A stretch of DNA of 8,553 bases from Kiritimatiellia bacterium (GTDB lineage Bacteria > Verrucomicrobiota > Kiritimatiellia > SLAD01): contig SLLF01000007.1 in the NCBI GenBank assembly GCA_007134175.1, positions 1 to 8,553 of the forward strand, in the 5' to 3' direction. The notes beneath the pieces were generated by a model. It saw only the letters and a list, made by a program, of their open reading frames with translations, had not been told where the DNA came from and searched no databases. Shown in pieces: positions 1-7,409 of the stretch (the stretch's first letter is position 1; every line of letters starts with the position of its first letter). A program made the position numbers and the translations under genes.

Positions 1-2
1 CC

Positions 3-1175
3 GGTAACGGCATTCAGATAGGTCTGCAGAACGTTAATTCAAGTTCCGACTCGGAATTCAATAACGAGGCGGGCGGAATCGTCAACGTGACCCGGTTGGC
101 TTCTGAAACCGAAGGGATCGGGGTTACCTTGTTCGGGATGCTCGACACAAGCCACCGCGCCGGCGCGGATTTCACTAATGAGGGCACCGTCAATATCGAC
201 GAAAGTGCCGAGCTCCAACTCAGGCAGCGCAGGCACGGTACCAGCGACGGCAATAGTGATGTTCGGTTCGCGCGCTTTGACAACCGGGAGGGCGGCGTGC
301 TCCAGATCGGGGATGTCGGCTCCACGACGGCAGCCGGAGGACTGCGATTGGTCGGTGCTACCTACAATACTGAAACAACTTATGGTATGCGCTTCGAAAA
401 CGAGGGGGAAGTCAACCTGTATGGCGGGAGCTACATCACGGTGACCAGCACCGCCGCCGCTCCTGGGTGGACGTTTACCAACGCGCCAACGGGCACCATC
501 ACGCTGCGTGACAGCAGCAGCATCGGCGCCGACGACCGCTATTTGGTCTTCGACAACGACGGCACATTCCACAAGACGGGAACCGGCGTGTCGGTCGTTG
601 ATTCGGGTGATGACGCGTCCGCGGCGGCGGTCAACCGGGGCACGATTCACGTACAGGAGGGTGAGCTCGATTTTCGTCTGTCCTTGGACAACGAGGGTAC
701 GATTCAGGGGGGCGGCACGCTGACGACCCCGGGCCTGATCAGCTCGAACGGCTCGATCGAGCCGGGCAACAGCGTCGGCACCCTGACCTTCAATTTGTCG
801 GACGATCAGGGTGAAATAGATTTCCAGGCCGCAACGGTCTTTGCCTTTGAGCTGGGGGCCCCCGGCAACAACGACCAGATCGCGTTCACCGGATTGCGTG
901 ACGATGGCGTGAACGTGTTGTTCAACGACAACACCGTCAACATAATTGACATCGGCGGGCTGGCACCGGGCACTTATACGCTGTTTACCTTTGACCAGGG
1001 CGACGCATACAATGGTGGACTGACGCTAGGCAGCGGTTTGGAAGACTACGCCGGCAGCGGTTTTGTCTACGACACCAACAGCATTTCCCTGACGGTCATT
1101 CCCGAGCCCGGAACCGGCCTGCTGTGGCTGACGGGATTGTTCGTGGTCTATCTGGCCAAGAGACGTATGGCGTAA
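3..1175 (+). CDS. PEP-CTERM surface protein with beta-helix-like repeats (5' partial)
   Basis: The frame is open from the first full codon at base 3, so the true start lies upstream; a GTG at 87 is only an internal codon. About 390 residues are visible. The C-terminus carries a PEP-CTERM sorting signal: Pro-Glu-Pro at visible residues 367-369 (bases 1101-1109), a hydrophobic segment, then Lys-Arg-Arg. In this family the signal directs the protein through an exosortase to the cell surface or extracellular matrix. Upstream, a loose motif of aromatic or aliphatic residue-x-Asn-x-Gly followed by alternating hydrophobics recurs near visible residues 19, 57, 92, 131, 158, 183, 210 and 228. It is followed by a GSIEPGNSVGTL element (residues 250-261), like the PGNSPGTL motif of autotransporter-type repeat proteins. 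This suggests a right-handed beta-helix passenger. The protein is Asp/Asn/Gly-rich with few Lys. Its ligand or role is not recognisable. A signal peptide would be expected in the missing N-terminus. Confidence 0.85.
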   Translation, partial: GNGIQIGLQNVNSSSDSEFNNEAGGIVNVTRLASETEGIGVTLFGMLDTSHRAGADFTNEGTVNIDESAELQLRQRRHGTSDGNSDVRFARFDNREGGVLQIGDVGSTTAAGGLRLVGATYNTETTYGMRFENEGEVNLYGGSYITVTSTAAAPGWTFTNAPTGTITLRDSSSIGADDRYLVFDNDGTFHKTGTGVSVVDSGDDASAAAVNRGTIHVQEGELDFRLSLDNEGTIQGGGTLTTPGLISSNGSIEPGNSVGTLTFNLSDDQGEIDFQAATVFAFELGAPGNNDQIAFTGLRDDGVNVLFNDNTVNIIDIGGLAPGTYTLFTFDQGDAYNGGLTLGSGLEDYAGSGFVYDTNSISLTVIPEPGTGLLWLTGLFVVYLAKRRMA

Positions 1176-1198
1176 CATCTAGTCGGCTAACCATATGC

Positions 1199-1205
1199 GA
1201 AGGGA
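1199..1205 (+). promoter_or_regulatory. Ribosome binding site deciding a GTG start
   Basis: GAAGGGA lies 6 bases before the GTG at 1212 and 15 bases before the in-frame ATG at 1221. The spacing favours GTG as the start of the prepilin-type protein. Confidence 0.5.
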
Positions 1206-1211
1206 CTCAGC

Positions 1212-2030
1212 GTGATCACCATGGGGATAGTGTGCCCAGATGCGTGCGGCTTACAGCGTGAGGCCACCCGCAGAAATGAGGTTAACGGTCCGCTGTCACC
1301 GGCAGATTACTCTCCTGGATTCACGTTGATCGAGTTGTTGGTGGTGATCGCCATCATCGGCATGTTGGTCGCCATGCTGTTGCCGGCTACCCAGGGTGCG
1401 CGGGATATGGCCGACCGTATGACCTGCGCCGCCAATTTGCGCGGCCTTTCATCGGGCCTCCTTTTGTACGCCGGCGATCACGAGGGCTGGTTCCCCAACC
1501 AGGACCGCGAAAGTGCCGCACGCTTCTGGGATGAAGATCAGGCCCGCAGCCTGTGGAATGATTATTTCAGCGGCCAGTTTCGGCGCCGCTTGGATCTGGT
1601 GATCTGTCCCGGGGTTCGCCATCGCGAGAGCCGTCTCCAGATCCGTACCCACAATCCCCGCCCCAGTACCTACTACCGGTTTGTGGTCGGACGTGGTTAT
1701 CGCCGGGACACACTGGGCGCCGGCTGGCACGGCTGGCGCTCGAGCGCGACAGGGGACAGCAGTACCGCTACGCCACTCCCGTCCACCGGCTTAATCGGGA
1801 ACACCCCGCATCCTCTCTCGGCATCGCAGCAGCCGATCATTGGTGAATCATTCGCGGATGACCACATTATCCGCATCCCGAACAATGGCAACTATCCCAT
1901 TCAGCAGGGGCATACGGACGGAGTAAATACAGCCTTCGCGGCAGGGAATGTGCAGTGGTCTTCCGGCCGAACCGCCGCTGATTTCGATAACATCATCAGC
2001 CTCTGGGGCGTCCACCATATGCGGTGGTGA
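1212..2030 (+). CDS. Prepilin-type (type II pseudopilin-like) protein with H-X9-DG-like C-terminus
   Basis: This 272-residue protein has a prepilin peptidase site at G36-F37 followed by [13 protein letters not shown]. Glu41 sits at the +5 position, and a single hydrophobic helix spans roughly residues 37-58. The following segment matches the PVC pseudopilin layout: C72-AANLRGL, then [10 protein letters not shown] at 86-95, and a CPG at 132-134. The C-terminus has H234, nine residues, then Ala-Gly at 244-245, a variant of the H-X9-DG processing-associated motif with Ala for Asp. Such proteins are processed by a prepilin peptidase and sit at the inner membrane in pseudopilus or secretion-like assemblies; the substrate is unknown. 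The leader from GTG 1212 is long (36 residues), but the only later in-frame ATG/GTG candidates upstream of the motif, at 1221 and 1230, are less well spaced from the ribosome binding site. The gene begins 36 bases after the PEP-CTERM gene, so the two may be co-transcribed. Confidence 0.85.
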   Translation: MITMGIVCPDACGLQREATRRNEVNGPLSPADYSPGFTLIELLVVIAIIGMLVAMLLPATQGARDMADRMTCAANLRGLSSGLLLYAGDHEGWFPNQDRESAARFWDEDQARSLWNDYFSGQFRRRLDLVICPGVRHRESRLQIRTHNPRPSTYYRFVVGRGYRRDTLGAGWHGWRSSATGDSSTATPLPSTGLIGNTPHPLSASQQPIIGESFADDHIIRIPNNGNYPIQQGHTDGVNTAFAAGNVQWSSGRTAADFDNIISLWGVHHMRW

Positions 2031-2070
2031 TCCGACAATAAGAGGGAGGCTCTTGCACAACCTGTCGTGC

Positions 2071-2090
2071 CATGGGCGGTCCCGCCCATG
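2071..2090. repeat. Perfect 9-bp inverted repeat, possible hairpin or terminator
   Basis: The arms CATGGGCGG (2071-2079) and CCGCCCATG (2082-2090) are exactly complementary and separated by TC. The structure would form a very stable GC-rich hairpin about 40 bases after the pseudopilin stop codon. No run of T follows on either strand, so it is not a textbook intrinsic terminator. It may still protect the 3' end of the upstream transcript or reduce read-through into the photolyase gene. Confidence 0.5.
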
Positions 2091-2184
2091 AATCACGGGT
2101 AAGTCTTGCCTGCGCGGTACGCACAATCAGGTGCCCGTGCCACCGAGTGTGGCTGGAGGTTTTGCAAGAACCTATACGGTTCGA

Positions 2185-2295
2185 AATGGCTTGGCGAGCT
2201 GCTATTTCCTCAAGCTGGCTCATTTCCGAGATGCCCACGATCGCCGTGCTTACAGGGAAGCTCCATACGTGCCCGAGCGACTGGGCGATGTTTTC
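2185..2295 (-). pseudogene. Probable remnant of an aldo/keto reductase C-terminus
   Basis: Read on the minus strand, the frame through 2295-2185 gives a stretch containing GHVWSFPVSTAIVGISEMSQ followed by LEE. It closely follows the conserved C-terminal strand and helix of aldo/keto reductases, where a segment like RYVWSLPVSTAIVG is followed by a residue string ending in QLEEN. The resemblance fades on both sides. The rest of a reductase should lie at higher coordinates, but the photolyase gene occupies that place from 2335. No TIM-barrel portion is visible in any frame. The frame is open from 2340 to 1996, yet its other parts are unrecognisable, and it runs into the end of the pseudopilin gene. 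I read it as a decayed fragment left after a deletion or rearrangement. A short real peptide or chance resemblance remains possible. Confidence 0.4.
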
Positions 2296-2334
2296 GCATT
2301 GATAGTATACCGGCGTTAGGGCGACACTGATGGC

Positions 2335-3780
2335 ATGCAAACTGCAGGAGTTATAGTTTGGCTACGGCGCGATTTACGGTTGGCGGATCACCCCGCCTTC
2401 ACGGCGGCGGCGCGGCTACGAGTGCCGGTCTACCCCCTCTATATCTGGTCGCTGGAAGCGGAGCACCCCTGGGCGCCCGGCGGAGCCAGTCGCTGGTGGC
2501 TGCACCATTCGCTGGCTCATCTTGAAGAGACCTTGCCGCAACGCGGGTCGCGCCTGCTCATCCGTGTTGGCAACGCCTTGGATGTCCTGCGCGATGTGCT
2601 GCAATCAACCGGTGCCGATACGATCTATTGGAGTCGCAGCTATGAACCGGAGCGCTTGGCCATCGACCAATCGGTCAAGGCAACGCTCCGCGCCGAGGGC
2701 TACACGGTGCGATCGTTCAATGCCGCGTTATGGCATGAACCATGGACGATCCGTAATAAAAGCGGTGATCCGTACCAAGTCTTTACCCCGTTCTGGAAGG
2801 CGTGCCTGGCCCAGCCGGAACCCGACGACCCGTTATCGGCACCCAAGCGGCTCACGGCGCCGGATCAATGGCCGGCGTCGGACGCATTGGCGACACTGGC
2901 CCTGCTGCCCCGTGTCAAGTGGGACGCCGGTTTCTACAGGCACTGGACACCGGGCGAGCGCGGTGCGCATGACCAGTTGACGGCCTTTTGTGACGGGACC
3001 GTAGCCGCCTATAAGGAGGCGCGCGATCAGCCCGGCCAATCAGGCACGTCGCGCCTCTCACCCCACCTCCATTTCGGCGAAATCAGTCCGCGCCAGATTT
3101 TCCATGCCGTACAGACCGCCGCCCAGCAACAAACCGTGAAGGGTATGATGCAAGGCGCAGAGCATTTTCTGCGCGAAATGGGCTGGCGCGAATTCGCCCA
3201 CCACCTGCTGTTCCACTTTCACCAAACCCCGACGCAACCGCTGCGGGCCGAGTTTGCCGATTTCCCCTGGCGCACGGATGCTGAACAACTGGCCGCCTGG
3301 CAGCACGGGCGTACCGGTTATCCGATTGTTGATGCGGGTATGCGCGAGTTATGGCATACGGGCTGGATGCATAACCGGGTACGCATGATTGTGGCGTCGT
3401 TTCTGGTCAAGGACCTGCTGATTAGCTGGCAGACAGGAGCGGCTTGGTTTTGGGATACGCTGGTGGATGCCGATCTGGCCAACAACACTCTGGGCTGGCA
3501 ATGGACCGCTGGCTGCGGCGCGGACGCGGCACCCTATTTCCGCATTTTCAATCCGGTGCTGCAGGGGAAGAAATTCGACGGTGATGGTGCCTATGTGCGC
3601 CGCTGGGTACCGGAACTTGCCGGCTTGCCGGACGATTGCCTGCACCGCCCCTGGGAGGCCGATGCCGCTACGCTGACGGCGGCCGACGTGGAATTGGGCC
3701 GCACCTATCCCCACCCCATCGTGGATCATAAAGCCGCTCGCGACCGCGCCCTGGAAGCCTTGGCACAAACCAAGAACTGA
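2335..3780 (+). CDS. phrB: Deoxyribodipyrimidine photo-lyase (class I)
   Basis: The 481-residue protein repairs UV-induced cyclobutane pyrimidine dimers in DNA using light and reduced FAD. The N-terminal antenna domain (about residues 4-135) opens with VIVWLRRDLRLADHPAF. The helical FAD domain (about 205-475) has RLSPHLHFGEIS, the REMGWREF helix, and GWMHNRVRMIVASFLVKDLL. The electron-transfer triad of the E. coli enzyme (Trp306, 359, 382) is matched by Trp312, Trp365 and Trp388. The flavin-facing Asn378 matches Asn384, and the dimer-contacting Trp277 and Trp384 match Trp284 and Trp390. The protein is therefore probably active, and full length for the family. The antenna cofactor cannot be assigned. 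ATG 2335 is the first in-frame start after a stop at 2317-2319. The nearest ribosome-binding-like element (AGGG, 2318-2321) is 13 bases away and better placed for an out-of-frame ATG at 2330. The gene abuts the ABC exporter downstream with no gap. Confidence 0.95.
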   Translation: MQTAGVIVWLRRDLRLADHPAFTAAARLRVPVYPLYIWSLEAEHPWAPGGASRWWLHHSLAHLEETLPQRGSRLLIRVGNALDVLRDVLQSTGADTIYWSRSYEPERLAIDQSVKATLRAEGYTVRSFNAALWHEPWTIRNKSGDPYQVFTPFWKACLAQPEPDDPLSAPKRLTAPDQWPASDALATLALLPRVKWDAGFYRHWTPGERGAHDQLTAFCDGTVAAYKEARDQPGQSGTSRLSPHLHFGEISPRQIFHAVQTAAQQQTVKGMMQGAEHFLREMGWREFAHHLLFHFHQTPTQPLRAEFADFPWRTDAEQLAAWQHGRTGYPIVDAGMRELWHTGWMHNRVRMIVASFLVKDLLISWQTGAAWFWDTLVDADLANNTLGWQWTAGCGADAAPYFRIFNPVLQGKKFDGDGAYVRRWVPELAGLPDDCLHRPWEADAATLTAADVELGRTYPHPIVDHKAARDRALEALAQTKN

Positions 3781-5538
3781 ATGCGTATGGCGGCCGCGAC
3801 ACCACTTTCCTTGCGCGCGTATGTCTGGCGACATCGTCGCCGCATTGTCACCGGCTTCGCGCTGGTGCTGGCCAGCGTGGGGATTCATGTCGGGATGCCG
3901 TTCATCACGCGCTACGCCGTGGATGCCTTGCGTGAGGGAGCAGTGCCCCCGCTGGTCATTGCCGGCTATGCGGGTGCCTACCTGCTAGCGGCGTTGGCGA
4001 TGGCCATATGCGGTGTGCATATGCGCCAAATCCTGCTGGCGTTGGGGCATCAGGTGGAATACGAGATTCGCCGCGATGTGTTCAATCACCTAACCCGGAT
4101 GGATGCTTATTTCTACCAGCGCGAACGTACCGGCGACCTGATGACCAAAATGACCTCCGACCTCACCGCCGTGCGCGAGTTTGTGGGGCAGGGCTTGTTT
4201 CAGGGCGCACGTACCGCCATCGGCTTTGTGCTTGCGTTTGGCATTATGTTTGCCCTTAACGTCCGGCTGGCGGCGGTAATGCTACTGCTGTTACCCGCCA
4301 TCAGCGTGCTTTTCTTCTTTCTTATCCGGGTGCTGCGCGTGCGTTATGAGGCGTCACAGGAACAGTTCTCCCGTATTTCCAATTTCTCGCAGGAAAGCTT
4401 TGCCGGAATACGCACCCTGCGCGGCTATGCCATCGAAGCGCGGCAACAAGCGCGTTTCGGCCTGCTGAACCAGGAATATATCAAATTGCAAATGGGGCTG
4501 AGCCGCGTCGAGCGCCCGTTATGGCCGACCATGGTGCTGTTGTTCGGACTAGGCGTGGTCGCCATCCTCTGGGTGGGCGGACGCCAAGTGGTGGCCGGCG
4601 ACTTGACGATCGGTCAGTTCGTCCAATTCTCGCAATATCTGTTCATCCTGCAGTGGCCGATGCTGGCGCTGGGCTGGACAATCAATCTGCTGCAACGCGG
4701 CAGGGCAAGCTGGCAGCGAATAGCCACTATTTTGGAGGCGGACCCGCGAATTGCCGACCATCAGGATACCGACCACCGCATCACTGAGGTTCACGGCGAC
4801 ATCCGGTTTGAGCGGGTACGTTTGACCATGGGCGCCACGCCGGTGCTGCACGACATCCAACTGCACATCCCGGCGGGACAGACGTTGGGCATCACCGGCC
4901 CGACGGGCAGCGGCAAAACCCTGCTGGCCTCCTTGCTGGCGCGCTTGCTGGACCCGACCCAAGGCCGCGTCACGATTGGCGGTTGCGACCTGCGCCAAAT
5001 TCCGCTGGACGTCTTGCGCCAACACGTGGGTGTGGCGCCACAGGAAGCCTTTCTCTTTTCCGATACGCTGGCCAACAACATCGGTTTTGGTCTGGCCGAG
5101 CCGGATGCGGAAAAGATATTCGCCGCCGCACAACTGGCCGAGCTCCATCCGGATATTGAAACATTCCCCGATCAATTCGACACCTGGTTGGGCGAACGCG
5201 GCGTTACGCTTTCCGGCGGCCAGCGCCAGCGTACCGCTATCAGCCGCGCCCTGGCGCGCGATCCCGCGATTCTTATTCTGGATGACGTCTTTTCCGCTAT
5301 CGACACGCAAACCGAGGCGGCTATCCAGGCACGACTGCGCCCGGTGCTACAGGACCGGACCACCCTGATTATCAGCCACCGCGTCTCTTCCTTGCGCCAT
5401 GCGGACCGGATCATCGTCCTGCAAAACGGTTGTATTACCCAGTCCGGGACACACGCGGAACTGGTGCAACAACCCGGCTACTACCGCGAACTGGACGAGG
5501 TGCAGCGCCTCGAAGCCCGTTTGGAGGGGGAGGCATGA
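3781..5538 (+). CDS. ABC exporter half-transporter, degenerate-site subunit (MdlA/BmrC-like)
   Basis: This 585-residue protein has an N-terminal six-helix exporter membrane domain (about residues 20-305) and a C-terminal ATPase domain (about 335-575). Visible ATPase motifs are Walker A GPTGSGKT (373-380), Q-loop Gln421, signature LSGGQ (477-481), Walker B ILILDD (497-502), D-loop SAID (505-508) and H-loop His533. The residue after the Walker B Asp, normally the catalytic Glu, is Asp502. The position of the A-loop aromatic (around 349-350) has Thr-Met. Such losses mark the degenerate-site member of heterodimeric exporters such as MdlA/MdlB, BmrC/BmrD and TM287/288. The intact signature would complete the partner's competent site. 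It acts in the inner membrane; the substrate is unknown. ATG 3781 follows the photolyase stop with no intervening base, implying translational coupling; a second ATG at 3787 is an alternative start. The end overlaps the partner gene by ATGA. Confidence 0.93.
   Translation: MRMAAATPLSLRAYVWRHRRRIVTGFALVLASVGIHVGMPFITRYAVDALREGAVPPLVIAGYAGAYLLAALAMAICGVHMRQILLALGHQVEYEIRRDVFNHLTRMDAYFYQRERTGDLMTKMTSDLTAVREFVGQGLFQGARTAIGFVLAFGIMFALNVRLAAVMLLLLPAISVLFFFLIRVLRVRYEASQEQFSRISNFSQESFAGIRTLRGYAIEARQQARFGLLNQEYIKLQMGLSRVERPLWPTMVLLFGLGVVAILWVGGRQVVAGDLTIGQFVQFSQYLFILQWPMLALGWTINLLQRGRASWQRIATILEADPRIADHQDTDHRITEVHGDIRFERVRLTMGATPVLHDIQLHIPAGQTLGITGPTGSGKTLLASLLARLLDPTQGRVTIGGCDLRQIPLDVLRQHVGVAPQEAFLFSDTLANNIGFGLAEPDAEKIFAAAQLAELHPDIETFPDQFDTWLGERGVTLSGGQRQRTAISRALARDPAILILDDVFSAIDTQTEAAIQARLRPVLQDRTTLIISHRVSSLRHADRIIVLQNGCITQSGTHAELVQQPGYYRELDEVQRLEARLEGEA
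5524..5533 (+). promoter_or_regulatory. Ribosome binding site deciding the ATG 5535 start
   Basis: A purine-rich GAGGGGGAGG stretch lies directly before the ATG at 5535, inside the last codons of the preceding ABC gene. It supports this start over the 35-codon-longer in-frame TTG at 5430. Confidence 0.6.
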
Positions 5539-7340
5539 TCAAGGAACCGGAACAGGACGTGGCGGGCAAGTTGTTCGATCCGTACCTCACGCGCCGGCTC
5601 TTACGCTATGCACGGCCCTACCGCTGGTGGCTGGCGGCCTGTATCGCGCTGATCCTGGGCATGGCCTTGATCCAAAGCTATTTGCCGGTCTTGATCCAGC
5701 ACGCAATCGACCGCTTCCTGTTGAACGAGGACGGCTCGCTGGACACGGCCGCACGAGTTGCGGGCCTGACGCGGATTGGCTGGCAGTACATCGCCTGGGC
5801 GGTGCTGGCCTTTGCTATCCGCTACGCACAAAGCTACGGTATGGCGTGGATCGCCGAGCACATTATCTTCAACATGCGGGCCGATATCTTCGCAAAAATC
5901 CTGCGGTTGCCACTGAGCTACCTCGACCGGCATCCCGTGGGCCGCCTGATGACCCGCGTCACGTCCGATGTCGACGCCATGCAGAAGATGGTGTCCGACG
6001 GCTTGGTGGGATTGATAGCGGACGCTTTCGTGCTGCTGGCGATCATGGGGTTCATGTGGCATTTGAGCCCGCAACTGGCCCTGACGCTGTTCGCGGTCTT
6101 CCCGCTGTTGATGGCGGTAATGGGCTGGATCAACTGGAACACGCGGCGCGCTCACCGGCGTGTGCGCCACAAGCAATCGGCCCTGAACGCACACTTGCAG
6201 GAAATGATTACGGGCATGTTGACCCTGCAACTGTTCAACCGCGAACCGCAGGCCCAGGCAGAATTTGACCGCCGTAATCAGGAGCTGCGCGGTGGCTGGC
6301 TGGAAACGGTGCGCTGGATCAGCTACTTCTTCCCGTCCATGGAGGTGCTCAACGCACTCTCCATCGCCCTGGTGTTCAGTGTCGGCGGCTGGCTCCTGTG
6401 GCAGGATGCTGATACGGTAACGATTGGCGTCATCGTCGCGTTCATGGCGTACGTGCGCGATTTCTTTCGGCCACTGGAGGATCTATCTGAAAAATCGACC
6501 GTGTTCCAGTCCGCAATGGCCTCCTCCGAGCGCATCTTCCAGTTGCTGGACGAGCCGGAAGTCCTGTACGACCCGCCACAACCCGTCGCACTCGACCCCT
6601 TTCGCGGCGCGGTCGATTTTGATCGGGTGTGGTTCGCGTACAACAGCGAAGACTGGGTGCTGAAGGATCTCTCCTTTTCCATCGCGCCCGGCGAGGCGGT
6701 GGCGATCGTGGGGGCCACCGGGGCCGGTAAGACCTCGATCATTAGCTTGATTAACCGCTTCTACGACGTGCAACGCGGACAGGTACGGGTGGACGGGCAT
6801 GATGTGCGCGCCTATCGCCAGGCTGATTTGCGGCGGCGCATCGGCGTGGTGATCCAGGATCCGTTCATCTTCTCCGGCAGCATCGCGTCCAATATCGACC
6901 TGCATCAACCGGACATCGCGCGGGAGCAGGTCGTGGCCGCCGCCCGCTACGTCAATGCGCATCGCTTCATCGAGGCCTTGCCGGACGGTTACGACACGCC
7001 CTTGCAGGAACGCGGGATCAGTCTGTCGACCGGGCAAAAGCAACTGCTCGCGCTGGCGCGGGCGTTGGTGCAGGACCCGGATATCCTGTTGATCCTGGAC
7101 GAGGCCACGGCCAATGTTGATACGGAATCCGAATTACTCATCCAGGACGCCTTGCAACGCTTGATGCGAGGACGCACCTCCATCTGTATTGCGCATCGCC
7201 TCTCCACCATTCGCGGAGTCAAGCGGATCCTGGTCATGCGCCATGGCGAACTGGTGGAGGAAGGATCCCATCAGGAACTGATCAGCCGCGAGGGCTATTA
7301 CCGCCGCCTCTACGAACTGCTGGCCCATCAGCCGGTGTGA
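5535..7340 (+). CDS. ABC exporter half-transporter, catalytic subunit (MdlB/BmrD-like)
   Basis: The 601-residue protein pairs an exporter membrane domain (about residues 20-325) with an ATPase domain (about 355-595). It has the A-loop Tyr369, Walker A GATGAGKT (393-400), Q-loop Gln441, signature LSTGQ (497-501), Walker B LLILDE (518-523) with catalytic Glu523, and H-loop His554. The Walker motifs are canonical, but the second Gly of the LSGGQ signature is Thr. This is the mirror image of the preceding subunit, as in E. coli MdlB (LSVGQ, as remembered) and other heterodimeric exporters. One ATP site of the complex should hydrolyse efficiently (this Walker A/B with the partner LSGGQ) and the other poorly. 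The start overlaps the partner's stop (ATGA at 5535-5538), which suggests coupled translation and equal stoichiometry. The substrate cannot be read from sequence; drugs, lipids or envelope precursors are all known for the family. Confidence 0.94.
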   Translation: MIKEPEQDVAGKLFDPYLTRRLLRYARPYRWWLAACIALILGMALIQSYLPVLIQHAIDRFLLNEDGSLDTAARVAGLTRIGWQYIAWAVLAFAIRYAQSYGMAWIAEHIIFNMRADIFAKILRLPLSYLDRHPVGRLMTRVTSDVDAMQKMVSDGLVGLIADAFVLLAIMGFMWHLSPQLALTLFAVFPLLMAVMGWINWNTRRAHRRVRHKQSALNAHLQEMITGMLTLQLFNREPQAQAEFDRRNQELRGGWLETVRWISYFFPSMEVLNALSIALVFSVGGWLLWQDADTVTIGVIVAFMAYVRDFFRPLEDLSEKSTVFQSAMASSERIFQLLDEPEVLYDPPQPVALDPFRGAVDFDRVWFAYNSEDWVLKDLSFSIAPGEAVAIVGATGAGKTSIISLINRFYDVQRGQVRVDGHDVRAYRQADLRRRIGVVIQDPFIFSGSIASNIDLHQPDIAREQVVAAARYVNAHRFIEALPDGYDTPLQERGISLSTGQKQLLALARALVQDPDILLILDEATANVDTESELLIQDALQRLMRGRTSICIAHRLSTIRGVKRILVMRHGELVEEGSHQELISREGYYRRLYELLAHQPV

Positions 7341-7397
7341 CCCGAGAAGGTTTTTGACTCCGGCCATCAGCTGTACTACCCTTCGCGTCCAAATGGC

Positions 7398-7402
7398 GGG
7401 AG
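7398..7402 (+). promoter_or_regulatory. Ribosome binding site favouring ATG 7410
   Basis: GGGAG ends 7 bases before the ATG at 7410 but only 1 base before the in-frame ATG at 7404. The former spacing is workable and the latter is not, so the isomerase probably starts with MADYL. Confidence 0.55.
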
Positions 7403-7409
7403 CATGAAC

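Larger units (their letters stand above)
2031..2334. other. Intergenic region of 304 bases without a convincing intact gene
   Basis: Several short open frames cross this gap on both strands, but none has a good ribosome binding site or a whole-protein resemblance to a known family. It contains a small hairpin with 5-bp arms (2040-2044 and 2050-2054) just after the pseudopilin stop, a perfect 9-bp inverted repeat at 2071-2090, and a minus-strand stretch resembling the end of an aldo/keto reductase. An AT-richer patch around 2291-2310 (including TAGTAT at 2303-2308) could hold the photolyase promoter, but no -35 box stands out at the right distance. No tRNA or other RNA gene was recognised. Confidence 0.6.

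Noticed and set aside
39..650. Minus-strand open frame of 203 codons opposite the PEP-CTERM gene
   Set aside because: The + strand frame has repeats and a sorting signal; the reverse product has no recognisable feature.
2012..2027. Short inverted repeat CCACC/GGTGG at the end of the pseudopilin gene
   Set aside because: Only 5-bp arms and within coding sequence; too weak to call a terminator.
2106..2330. Small + strand open frames in the gap before the photolyase gene (also at 2072-2302 and 2131-2319)
   Set aside because: Three overlapping frames, no good ribosome binding site, and no recognisable product.
1191..4012. The 9-mer CCATATGCG occurring near 1191, 2015 and 4004
   Set aside because: Two copies lie within or at the end of coding sequence, flanks differ, and spacing is irregular; chance recurrence is adequate.
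4549..5310. Long minus-strand open frame of 253 codons inside the first ABC gene
   Set aside because: It is fully antisense to a gene with clear motifs, resembles no protein family, and is expected from GC-rich codon bias.
5430..5534. 35-codon N-terminal extension of the second ABC protein from a TTG
   Set aside because: It overlaps the end of the preceding gene in another frame and lacks family resemblance, whereas ATG 5535 has a strong ribosome binding site and the usual ATGA overlap.
5601..6230. Minus-strand open frame of 209 codons inside the second ABC gene
   Set aside because: Antisense shadow with a His/Gln-rich low-information product and no recognisable domain.
7341..7403. Possible terminator or promoter between the ABC pair and the isomerase
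   Set aside because: There is a run of five T and a TTGACT-like box near 7354-7359, but no stem precedes the T run and no -10 box lies at suitable spacing.
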